From Thalassarchaeum sp002495735 (GTDB lineage: Archaea > Thermoplasmatota > Poseidoniia > Poseidoniales > Thalassarchaeaceae): a DNA stretch of 14,958 nucleotides. The position numbers and the translations under genes are program-made. The notes under the pieces are model-generated. The model searched no databases, was not told the DNA's origin, and was given only the letters and a program-made list of their open reading frames with translations. This document shows positions 7,323-13,372 of this stretch, one piece after another. The DNA is taken from NCBI GenBank assembly GCA_937911265.1, contig CALDRG010000123.1, positions 1-14,958 of the forward strand, written 5' to 3'. Within the stretch, counting starts at the first letter, position 1. The number at the start of each line of letters is the position of its first letter.

Positions 7323-7616
7323 ATGGCCACGAGAACACACGGCGAACGTCAGGGTACCCGCAGCATCCTGAAGAAGAAGAAAGCCGATCGAAGTCGTGTT
7401 TTCATCAATCGTGTGATGCATCCCTATGTCGAGGGAGACCGCGTCGCAATCGTGCTTGACGGAGCCCAGCAGAAGGGCATGCCGCACCGCCGCTTCCAAG
7501 GTAAGACCGGCATAATCGCTGGAATTCAAGGGCGGGCATATGTCATCTCGGTCTCGGACGGCGACATGCAGAAGACCGTGGTGGCTAGGCCTGAGCACCT
7601 CAGATCCATGGAGTGA
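7323..7616 (+). CDS. rpl21e: 50S ribosomal protein L21e
   Basis: 97 residues, the normal length for archaeal L21e (eL21), a component of the large ribosomal subunit shared with eukaryotes. The N-terminus is strongly basic (THGERQGTRSILKKKKADR). It is followed by the conserved HPYVEGDRVAIVLDGAQQKGMP region, which normally reads as Y-x-x-GD-V-I-D-S-x-GMPH, and then HRRFQGKTGIIAG and AYVISVSDGDMQKTVVARPEHLRSM. These match the SH3-like fold of the family. A good AGGTG ribosome-binding site precedes ATG 7323. rpoF starts within 10 bases of the stop. Adjacency of L21e, rpoF, DUF655 and ksgA is a well-known archaeal gene order. Confidence 0.96.
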   Translation: MATRTHGERQGTRSILKKKKADRSRVFINRVMHPYVEGDRVAIVLDGAQQKGMPHRRFQGKTGIIAGIQGRAYVISVSDGDMQKTVVARPEHLRSME

Positions 7617-7625
7617 GTGATTTTA

Positions 7626-7979
7626 ATGTCTGAGAAAGAGTATGTCGACTTCGCCACCGTTCGCGACCTGTTGGAGCAGGCCAACGAGCGCCGTGGCGAA
7701 CTCTCCTACGAACAGCTCATGGCATTCGGTCACGCTCAGTGGGCGGCCAGCGAGAATCGCGGTGGCAGGAAGACAGATCCAGAGGTCTTCAGAGGACTAC
7801 GCGATGCGCTGATGGAGAACGAAAAACTCGCACCACATCCCGAGATTTGCGCCAAGCTGGCCGAACTCTGCCCTTTGGTCGTGGCAGATGTCAGGGTAAT
7901 CGTTGCTAGCAAGAGAATTGCGATGGACACTCCGGAGATTGAAGAACTCATCACAATAATCCGTCAGCACGTTCTCTGA
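7626..7979 (+). CDS. rpoF: DNA-directed RNA polymerase subunit F (Rpb4 homologue)
   Basis: 117 residues from ATG 7626 (MSEKEYVDF). A GTG at 7617 is in frame but would only add three residues next to the L21e stop, and GGAGTG sits in a better position for 7626. RpoF pairs with RpoE (Rpb7) to form the stalk of archaeal RNA polymerase, acting in initiation and RNA binding. The sequence fits the all-helical HRDC-like fold: an N-terminal strand/helix (EYVDFATVRDLLEQ), a central helix ending in ENEKLAPHPEICAKLAELCP and the closing VVADVRVIVASKRIAMDTPEI segment, the counterpart of the conserved NxxPxxxxExRxI stretch. Similarity is moderate, but position between L21e and DUF655 makes the call secure. 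The spacer after it (7980-8032) holds two CTTTTCG repeats and no gene. Confidence 0.9.
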   Translation: MSEKEYVDFATVRDLLEQANERRGELSYEQLMAFGHAQWAASENRGGRKTDPEVFRGLRDALMENEKLAPHPEICAKLAELCPLVVADVRVIVASKRIAMDTPEIEELITIIRQHVL

Positions 7980-8050
7980 TGCTACTTTTCGGCGCTTTTC
8001 GCTAACAATTTCATTCAAGGGGGGGAACCGTTCTGAACAGCCTGAGAGAC

Positions 8051-8623
8051 ATGCAGTTCGGCGGCCCTGACGAGTCTGACAAGGAAGATTCTAGCCCGTA
8101 TGAATCTGAGACCCATATCAGGGTCCTAGACATGCAGGATAGACGTCCCATGGGGCACGAGATACATGGCATCACCGAACCATCGATGCATCTGGTTCGC
8201 GCTCGAGTGAACGATTCTGTGGAGTTATCCGAAGGCCCGAGGATGACAGTCGACTCGGAATCAATCGGCCCCCTCTCTGAAATCAGACACCGAGATCTCT
8301 CTCCAGCAGCTATCGGCAAACTGACAGAGGCCCTGTTGGCGACAATATCCGAGACTCCCGAGAAGCACTTGGGATTCTACAACAGCGCCGGCCCGATGTC
8401 ACTGAAGTACCATGCCTTCCAGTTGCTCACTGGTATCGGGAACTCAAAGGCGCTGCAGATGGTCCAACTCCGAGGGAGTGTCGGATGGAGCGATTTTGCA
8501 GCGGTCGATGAGGCCTGTGCAATTGACTCTGCTAGATTGTTAGCGGAGCGCTATGTCAAGGAGATGGAGGACGATGCCCAGACCCCTAGATTGCTCGACA
8601 TCCTAGTTCGCTCCGAGATCTGA
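8051..8623 (+). CDS. DUF655 family protein with helix-hairpin-helix motif
   Basis: 190 residues from ATG 8051. DUF655 proteins are an archaeal family of unknown precise function with an OB-like N-terminal part and a C-terminal HhH domain, almost always next to rpoF and ksgA. Here HIRVLDMQDRR (22-32) corresponds to the family's YxxVLDYLP opening. DLSPAAIGKLTEALLATI (82-99) and GFYNSAGPMSLKYHAFQLL (108-126) match the central segment, and LLTGIGNSKALQMVQLRG (125-142) is the HhH, normally LLPGIGKK. The substitutions in the HhH (T for P, N for K) are mild departures. A strong GGGGGGG tract (8019-8025) lies too far from ATG 8051 for an ordinary ribosome-binding site but sits 7 bases before an in-frame CTG at 8033; an in-frame TAA at 8003 limits any further extension. 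Probably nucleic-acid binding and linked to ribosome biogenesis by context. Confidence 0.83.
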   Translation: MQFGGPDESDKEDSSPYESETHIRVLDMQDRRPMGHEIHGITEPSMHLVRARVNDSVELSEGPRMTVDSESIGPLSEIRHRDLSPAAIGKLTEALLATISETPEKHLGFYNSAGPMSLKYHAFQLLTGIGNSKALQMVQLRGSVGWSDFAAVDEACAIDSARLLAERYVKEMEDDAQTPRLLDILVRSEI

Positions 8624-8636
8624 CCGGGGTGGGGTC

Positions 8637-9527
8637 ATGGACGACTTGGACACACGGCTCCTAGTTGACCTGCTTAGAGATCGAATTAGACCTAGCAAGG
8701 AGTTAGGCCAGCACTTCCTTATCGATGACGCGGTCATCTCCAGATCGATTTCTCTCGCTTCTTCTAAGGTCCCGTTGGGAGAAGATTCGCACGTTATTGA
8801 GATTGGCCCTGGCCCTGGCTCACTGACGCTGGCTCTGCTGAGGGCCGGAACCTCGGTGACTGCCTTTGAGATTGACGAGGAGGCCGTGGCCCACCTGCAA
8901 CGCGTTTTTGGAGATGCTGAGGGGCGCCTCGAAGTGATTCGTGCCGACGCCTTGGATATTGACTGGCCTGCGGATGCGACCCACGTGGTAGCGAACCTGC
9001 CGTATCAGATATCCAGCCCCGCAATAGGGCGAATCCAGAGGCATCACGCCGCCCATTCCCTCGCATCCATAGTCCTCCTAGTGCAGAACGAGTTCGCCGA
9101 GAGGATGATCATCGGCAGGGATGCTTCAGCCCCCAGCCCATTGGCACTGTCGCTTTGGCTGGATTTTGATGTCGAACTGGACGTCAAAGTGTCCCCTCAC
9201 TCATTCAGTCCCTCTCCTCGCGTGACTTCGCGACTAGTCTCTCTGAAGCCCGTAGATAGGGCTCAGGGAGTGGACCGCAGGATGTTTCGAATCATCACCC
9301 AGCACTGCTTCGCCAACAGGCGCCGCAAGATGCGCACTCTGCTATCCAAGGCACCTAGCCGTTTGAGTCGCATCCGGGGTTGGCATAAGAAGCGCTGGGC
9401 AGAGGCTGTCAAGAGCATCGGACATTCGACCCAAAAAGCTCTACCTAGGGATTGGATGGAACTCAGGCCTGAGAATCTGCAGACTTCCCACTGGGTTGCA
9501 ATCGTAGAGGCAATTTCATCTGAATGA
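8637..9527 (+). CDS. ksgA: 16S rRNA adenine N6-dimethyltransferase KsgA/Dim1
   Basis: 296 residues. KsgA/Dim1 uses S-adenosylmethionine to dimethylate the two adjacent adenines near the 3' end of small-subunit rRNA, a late quality-control step of ribosome assembly. The opening SKELGQHFLID (20-30) is the family signature. SAM-binding motif I is VIEIGPGPGSLT (53-64), the acidic ribose ligand is E78 in FEID, D104 contacts adenine, and the catalytic motif NLPYQIS lies at 120-126. The remaining core includes VQNEFAERM and SPHSFSPSPRVTSRLV. The basic C-terminal domain (about 215-296, with FANRRRKMRTLL) is typical of archaeal Dim1. ATG 8637 begins 13 bases after the DUF655 stop and follows a GGGGTGGGG tract. 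All catalytic landmarks are intact. Confidence 0.96.
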   Translation: MDDLDTRLLVDLLRDRIRPSKELGQHFLIDDAVISRSISLASSKVPLGEDSHVIEIGPGPGSLTLALLRAGTSVTAFEIDEEAVAHLQRVFGDAEGRLEVIRADALDIDWPADATHVVANLPYQISSPAIGRIQRHHAAHSLASIVLLVQNEFAERMIIGRDASAPSPLALSLWLDFDVELDVKVSPHSFSPSPRVTSRLVSLKPVDRAQGVDRRMFRIITQHCFANRRRKMRTLLSKAPSRLSRIRGWHKKRWAEAVKSIGHSTQKALPRDWMELRPENLQTSHWVAIVEAISSE

Positions 9528-9628
9528 GCCGATATGAGAGGGTTTTGTCAGCGCCTTGATAGAGGGCCCACGGTTCCGCAGGTCAGGGCAGCGGGTCACG
9601 CGACGGACCCAAGCTGGGATGAATACTT

Positions 9629-10720
9629 ATGGCAAAGAAGGACACCTATCTTGCACTGCTCAGACGCGGCATAGACGAGAACACCGCACACATCCTTTCT
9701 GACAGCGGGGTCAAGGTAGGCGATCTGAAGAAGTTCGACGTTACCACTCTAATCAACAACTACGGACTCAAGAAGAAAATCGCTGAATCCGTACTCGATG
9801 CTGTGCGCTCGGGCCCGCGCACCTCCAGCAAGCAGAGGTTCCTAGCCGATGTACTGTCTGACCGAGGTGGGAAGAAGGTCGACAAGATAGAGGAACAACG
9901 TTTCAAGCGAGAGCAGAAGGATCTACACGCTGAACTGCTCGAGAAGAAGGAGCAACTCAGAATAGCAAAGGTCGAGGCATTCCGCAACAGGAAGTTGGTG
10001 ATGAACAGGCTCGGCAAGACCATCGAACTGATTGTCAAACTGGAGAACACCTTCGACGACGAGTCCAAGGTCGAGCAACGCTCCAAATTGCGTGACCAGC
10101 TAGAGACCAGAGGGCTAGAGGCAGCGAGGGACCACGAGATGCTCGAACTGGTCGGGACTCCGCAGGATATCGTCGACTTTCGCAGGAAGATTGTACCAAA
10201 GATATGCCTTCACGCATGCCCCTTATGCGGTGAGGAAATCGACCCACTGGGAAGTAATGTGGTCGAAGACATGACCGATTATTCACTCGTCTGCTGGGAG
10301 TGTGAGGAGGAGTTTAGAGCCCCCATGGCCCAGATTGTCGAAGACCGCTTGGCTAATGGCTCAAGGATTAAGATCGACACGAAGAAGAAACACCGACTGC
10401 CAGTATCCCGGCAACCGAAGAAGAAGAAAACCCCCTCGGTTACCGAACAGATGATGCACGATCTCGAGTCCACTGGCGCCTCTGCTGATGAACTCGAGGC
10501 GGCGGTCGAGTCAAGCAAACTCTCTGGAGTGCTGATGAGCATAGACGACTGGATTGACCAAACCATAGCCGCGAAGGGCTACATCCAGGCTCAGGAGCAC
10601 CGTGAGGAATTCATCATAGCAACCGGTGCGGGTGCCACGAAGTTCAACAAGTGGATGAAAAAGGCTGGACTGGTCTTCAACAAGCAGACAGGAAGATGGA
10701 CCCGCTGGGAAGACCGTTGA
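9629..10720 (+). CDS. Unrecognised HhH / coiled-coil / zinc-ribbon protein
   Basis: 363 residues; I do not recognise the family. Residues about 7-60 look like a helix-hairpin-helix repeat region (LLRRGIDENTAHILSDSGVK, then FDVTTLINNYGLKKKIAESVL), the pattern seen in DNA- or RNA-binding HhH domains. Residues about 85-175 are highly charged and helical (heptad-rich, KEQL...KLEN), probably a coiled coil. A zinc ribbon follows with C197/C200 (CPLCGEEI) and C222/C225 (CWECEEEF), then a lysine-rich linker (252-267). The C-terminal domain (about 295-363) contains MSIDDWID, IIATGAGATKFNKWM and the aromatic tail TGRWTRWEDR. The composition suggests a nucleic-acid-associated protein. It sits 101 bases after ksgA and 9 bases before ferredoxin, same strand. 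The function is unknown; a role in ribosome or tRNA biology is only a context-based guess. Confidence 0.85.
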   Translation: MAKKDTYLALLRRGIDENTAHILSDSGVKVGDLKKFDVTTLINNYGLKKKIAESVLDAVRSGPRTSSKQRFLADVLSDRGGKKVDKIEEQRFKREQKDLHAELLEKKEQLRIAKVEAFRNRKLVMNRLGKTIELIVKLENTFDDESKVEQRSKLRDQLETRGLEAARDHEMLELVGTPQDIVDFRRKIVPKICLHACPLCGEEIDPLGSNVVEDMTDYSLVCWECEEEFRAPMAQIVEDRLANGSRIKIDTKKKHRLPVSRQPKKKKTPSVTEQMMHDLESTGASADELEAAVESSKLSGVLMSIDDWIDQTIAAKGYIQAQEHREEFIIATGAGATKFNKWMKKAGLVFNKQTGRWTRWEDR

Positions 10721-10729
10721 GGCAGGTAC

Positions 10730-11029
10730 ATGTCCGAAGAGACTCCGGTTATCCGGTTCTTCCGTGGCTCGAAGCCCATGGGAACTGCCAGAGTGGTGCC
10801 AGATACTCCAATTGTAGAAATCGCTGAGTTGGCGGGAGTAGAGATTCCCACCAACTGCACCTCAGGCAACTGTGGAACCTGTCTCGTAAGGCTAATCAGC
10901 GGACAGGTGGACCTACCTGATGAGCTTCCTCCTGGGCTTGACGAAGATCTGGTGGCTGCTGGAGGCACGCTCACATGCTGCATCCATCCGATAGGCTCGT
11001 GCGATATTGATCTGATACCTCCTCTGTAG
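10730..11029 (+). CDS. 2Fe-2S ferredoxin (plant/Fer2 type)
   Basis: 99 residues. The Fer2 beta-grasp signature is complete: C43-x4-C48-x2-C51 (CTSGNCGTC) and, 32 residues later, C83 in LTCCIHP, the expected fourth cluster ligand (C84 is the adjacent alternative). The N-terminal half (VIRFFRGSKPMGTARVVPDTPIVEIAELAG) supplies the strands and helix preceding the cluster loop. This type of small soluble protein carries single electrons between reductases and oxygenases, desaturases or biosynthetic Fe-S enzymes; the partner cannot be told from here. A GGCAGG sequence precedes ATG 10730, and the gene lies 9 bases after the HhH/zinc-ribbon gene and 8 bases before a tiny membrane-protein gene, so it is probably part of the long plus-strand operon. 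Confidence 0.93.
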   Translation: MSEETPVIRFFRGSKPMGTARVVPDTPIVEIAELAGVEIPTNCTSGNCGTCLVRLISGQVDLPDELPPGLDEDLVAAGGTLTCCIHPIGSCDIDLIPPL

Positions 11030-11037
11030 GTGCTTGA

Positions 11038-11205
11038 ATGGTAGATTGGACAGATACCGAGTTTCTCGTCGTGCTGGTATTCGATATCGCTGCAATCGTA
11101 ATCGCAGTCTGGTGGATTTCAGGGCGTTTCACATCGAAAATGCGCGAAGTAGAGGAGAGGATGTCGCGAAAGGCCCCGGAAACGGCCGTTGAATCAGAGG
11201 AATAA
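11038..11205 (+). CDS. 55-residue single-pass membrane protein, hypothetical
   Basis: A short open frame starts at ATG 11038, 8 bases after the ferredoxin stop, with TAGGTG overlapping that stop as a well-placed ribosome-binding site. It encodes MVDWTDTEF, then one strongly hydrophobic helix (about residues 9-28, LVVLVFDIAAIVIAVWW), then a basic juxtamembrane segment and a charged tail (KMREVEERM, ending ESEE) that looks helical and cytoplasmic. The transmembrane pattern, codon regularity and spacing argue that it is real, but nothing identifies its family. It could be a membrane anchor or small partner for the adjacent ferredoxin's electron-transfer chain; that is a guess from position. It ends just before the AT-rich convergent junction. 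Confidence 0.65.
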   Translation: MVDWTDTEFLVVLVFDIAAIVIAVWWISGRFTSKMREVEERMSRKAPETAVESEE

Positions 11206-11208
11206 ATC

Positions 11209-11246
11209 ATTATTAATAATTATTAATAATTTCAATCGAAATTATT
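11209..11246. terminator. AT-rich palindromic block between convergent genes
   Basis: The 10-mer TATTAATAAT is repeated in exact tandem (11211-11230). With two flanking bases it forms a 22-bp perfect palindrome (11209-11230). It overlaps a perfect 9-bp hairpin AATAATTTC / GAAATTATT (11225-11233 and 11238-11246) with loop AATC. It lies between the plus-strand stop at 11205 and the minus-strand stop at 11242-11244. T-rich tracts occur on both strands, which fits bidirectional transcription termination in archaea. Confidence 0.55.
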
Positions 11247-11535
11247 CGTTCACTGCAGCAGTCCATCGTTCTGCATGAGGTATTCCTACCACTTCGACAT
11301 GACATCCAAGCACTCCTTTCTGGGATGATATCTCGTTTCTGAGGTTGATCAAGTCATCGAGGCAGCATGGGCAGTGCGGATGGGGGGGCCTCACCCATAA
11401 TTCCACTATTCCGGAATCATCAACCTCCACTCCCCTCAGAATCGTCTCGTCCGTAATCGGTTTTCCGTGTGGTTCGTTACGATCTCGCAATACTCTGGCA
11501 AGTCTCGTCTGCGCGTTCCGTTTGGCTCTGCTCAA
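11242..11535 (-). CDS. Small DUF59/MIP18-like protein
   Basis: 97 residues when started at TTG 11535. That TTG overlaps the TGA of the upstream LOG-like gene (TTGA) and is preceded at 8 bases by a strong GGAGGT (11550-11545). The open frame also extends to another TTG at 11559 without a ribosome-binding site, so I reject that start. After a basic N-terminus comes ILRGVEVDDSGIVELWVRPP (32-51), a cysteine patch HPHCPCC with C55, C57 and C58, a helix (LDDLINLRNEISSQKG) and a last strand pair (CHVEVVGIPHAERW). The order strand-strand, CP motif, helix, strand resembles the DUF59/MIP18 fold used in Fe-S cluster assembly and in PaaD, but it is short and diverged. Last gene of a minus-strand operon; its stop codon lies inside the convergent terminator hairpin. 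Confidence 0.6.
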   Translation of the reverse strand: MSRAKRNAQTRLARVLRDRNEPHGKPITDETILRGVEVDDSGIVELWVRPPHPHCPCCLDDLINLRNEISSQKGVLGCHVEVVGIPHAERWTAAVNE

Positions 11536-12050
11536 AGTCCAAGCACCTCCGAAATCCAAGTATTTGCAGCCTTCACATCCTCTAGATCAGTGATTTCCTG
11601 CCCTTCTCTACGATCCAGTTTGCTGCCGGCGAGTTTGGTGGCCCATCCTCCTGTACCTGACATAGTAGCGACTGGCTTGTTGAGCTGCCATGCGAAAGCA
11701 ATCTCTGACAGTGTTCCAGCACCACCTCTTACAGCTATGCAGACATCCCCAGTGCGCGCCACCAGCATGTTCCTGAACAGCCCGAGGCCTGTTGGAATGA
11801 CTACATCGACATGCGGATTGGCTGCGTCGGCATCATCCATAGGCAGGATTCCGATGGTATCACCACTCTGGTAGCATTTACTGCTCCGCGCGCCTTTGCA
11901 TACTGCGGCCATCGAACCTCCTAGGCCGCCGCATGCCACTCTGCAACCAAGGTCCACTATAGTGCGGCCGAGATCCTCGCAAAGTACCTCGACCTCTGGC
12001 GCCTCATTGAGGTCGTGGGAGCCGAACACCGAGACGATAGGCTTCCTCAT
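11532..12050 (-). CDS. TIGR00725 / LOG-like Rossmann-fold protein
   Basis: 172 residues. The sequence follows the TIGR00725 group, related to cytokinin-riboside phosphoribohydrolase (LOG) and DprA/Smf-type Rossmann proteins: IVSVFGSHD (5-13), CGGLGGSMAAVCKGA (40-54), TIGILP (65-70), the very conserved NPHVDVVIPTGLG (78-90) with RNMLVART, and RGGAGTLSEIAFAW (108-121), the counterpart of the PGGxGTxxE motif of LOG enzymes. True LOGs hydrolyse nucleoside 5'-monophosphates; whether TIGR00725 members do so is not established, and the first Pro of the motif is replaced here. The ATG at 12050 lies one base after the TAG of the M24 peptidase gene, so the two are in one operon, and its own stop overlaps the TTG start of the DUF59-like gene. 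Confidence 0.88.
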   Translation of the reverse strand: MRKPIVSVFGSHDLNEAPEVEVLCEDLGRTIVDLGCRVACGGLGGSMAAVCKGARSSKCYQSGDTIGILPMDDADAANPHVDVVIPTGLGLFRNMLVARTGDVCIAVRGGAGTLSEIAFAWQLNKPVATMSGTGGWATKLAGSKLDRREGQEITDLEDVKAANTWISEVLGL

Positions 12051-12051
12051 G

Positions 12052-13305
12052 CTACCACTCCGTCAGCATTGGGAAGGACTCACCCATAGTCAGGCACTCC
12101 ATCCCATCTGTACCACGCACCCATGTGTCCTCGACCCCCATTGCCCCTTCGGAATAGATCACTTTAGGCTCGATGGCCATAGTACCGCCCTTTTGCAGGG
12201 GCCGGTCGAAACCTCTTGCTATCACGGGGGTCTCATCTAGTTCGAGGCCAACAGAATGGCCGAGGAATCTAGCCTGATCAGGGGGCATCCCCATCAGGTG
12301 ATCTGCATGACCCATTTCCATTACCATTGCGCTACCTTCGTCCCAGACAGCCGAGCAATCTACGCCTTTTCCAAGACTGTCTATGACGAAGCCAGCGACT
12401 TCCTCCATGTCATTGAGCTTCTGTATCCACTCCTCGGATAGTCGGCCAGCGCTGAACATTCGAGTGCAGTCTGAGACGTAGCCGCGGTGGACGTGGACAA
12501 TGTCCACGAGCACCGGCTCGCCCTCGGCGACTCTGGCAAAGCCCGCACCCAGCGAGGCTATCGGACTGGCTCCGAGTCCGGCTACGCCAGAGTCGAAGTA
12601 CGAGGGCACCGCACCGGAGCGACCGGCGGCGATAACCACCCTATCGCAGTCCATTGGCCAAGTCCTCATTCTGATGCGTCCACCAAATCCCGCGGCCCTA
12701 CTCACCTTATCGGCGGCCCCAGCCATCTCGATTTCTGTCTGTCCGATGCCCCCTTGATCGCGAATCACATCGAACATCATCCGATTAATCCGACCACTCT
12801 CGCGGTGCATCTCAAGCTCCCATTCTGACTTGGTCTCCCTGAGTGAGTACAGTATGCCCGTACAGTCCTCGCTCTCGCCGTCTAATCCATCGATTTTCGA
12901 TGACAGGAAGGACCACCTAGATTTCGGTACCTTGCCGGCCAGCATCCCTGGTGCCCGGGTGCACCCTGCTTCACTGAGAGAACCCTCGAATTCGCTCATT
13001 CCGGGTCTGGCTGCTATGGAGTGGGGTGAATCACTGCCCCCAGCTTCGTGGCGGGCCCGTTGCAGAGAGCGCCTGACCCACTGGGTGTTTGATACTCCCG
13101 AGCCCTCAGCGCCGACCAGCAGCAGTGAGTTCTGCCGGCCTCCAGTCAGCCAGTAGAGTTCTACCGGGTCGTCGATTAGTACGGATTCATGGCCTGCCCG
13201 GGCAAGCGCTTCAGAAAGTCTGGATTGTCTCGTTTCCAACTCTGATACGGGAACCCTCCAGTCCTCGCCGTCCGGGCCTGAAATGCGCTCGGCATCCCAA
13301 CTCAT
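12052..13305 (-). CDS. M24-family metallopeptidase (Xaa-Pro aminopeptidase/dipeptidase type)
   Basis: 417 residues from ATG 13305 (MSWDAERI). The N-terminal half (about 20-155) is the creatinase-like domain. The C-terminal half is the pita-bread catalytic domain with all five metal ligands: D268 in VLVDIV, D279 in YVSDCTR (the usual 11-residue spacing), H350 in FLGHSVGLELDE, E379 in MAIEPKV and E392 in VEDTWV. Such enzymes use two metal ions (Mn or Co) to remove or hydrolyse residues next to proline in the cytoplasm. PepQ- and PepP-type activities cannot be told apart by sequence reading. The frame stays open to 13614, but that part runs through pgk coding sequence on the other strand and is rejected. 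It is the first gene of an operon with the LOG-like and DUF59-like genes and is divergent from pgk. Confidence 0.9.
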   Translation of the reverse strand: MSWDAERISGPDGEDWRVPVSELETRQSRLSEALARAGHESVLIDDPVELYWLTGGRQNSLLLVGAEGSGVSNTQWVRRSLQRARHEAGGSDSPHSIAARPGMSEFEGSLSEAGCTRAPGMLAGKVPKSRWSFLSSKIDGLDGESEDCTGILYSLRETKSEWELEMHRESGRINRMMFDVIRDQGGIGQTEIEMAGAADKVSRAAGFGGRIRMRTWPMDCDRVVIAAGRSGAVPSYFDSGVAGLGASPIASLGAGFARVAEGEPVLVDIVHVHRGYVSDCTRMFSAGRLSEEWIQKLNDMEEVAGFVIDSLGKGVDCSAVWDEGSAMVMEMGHADHLMGMPPDQARFLGHSVGLELDETPVIARGFDRPLQKGGTMAIEPKVIYSEGAMGVEDTWVRGTDGMECLTMGESFPMLTEW

Positions 13306-13372
13306 GCTAGCGCTTCTAGAGTCACCCACGAAAGGTATTGTGGGAACACACAGAACGTGTTCTGCACCCACA
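13306..13372. promoter_or_regulatory. Divergent promoter region of M24 peptidase operon and pgk, with dyad
   Basis: Only 67 bases separate the two divergent start codons. CAGAAC-GT-GTTCTG (13351-13364) is a perfect 6-bp inverted repeat with a 2-base centre ending 8 bases before the pgk ATG. A second, weaker inverted repeat CCCAC/GTGGG lies at 13325-13329 and 13340-13344. A clear TATA box is not visible on either strand. The dyad has the size of a transcription-factor half-site pair and could act on either gene. Confidence 0.4.

Noticed and set aside
7980..8003. Twin CTTTTCG repeats after rpoF as a transcription terminator
   Set aside because: The T runs are only four bases long and the downstream DUF655 gene belongs to the same conserved cluster, so termination here is not supported.
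9593..9610. GGGTC/GACCC inverted repeat in the spacer between ksgA and the HhH/zinc-ribbon gene
   Set aside because: A stem of only 5 bp with an 8-base loop in GC-containing DNA is expected by chance, and there is no T tract.
11345..11874. Overlapping plus-strand open frames opposite the DUF59-like and LOG-like genes
   Set aside because: They are antisense to genes with clear family motifs and have serine/proline-rich shadow composition without a domain.
13283..13372. Upstream extension of the pgk frame by 30 residues
   Set aside because: It overlaps the start of the divergent peptidase gene and lies before the normal PGK N-terminus; ATG 13373 fits the family.
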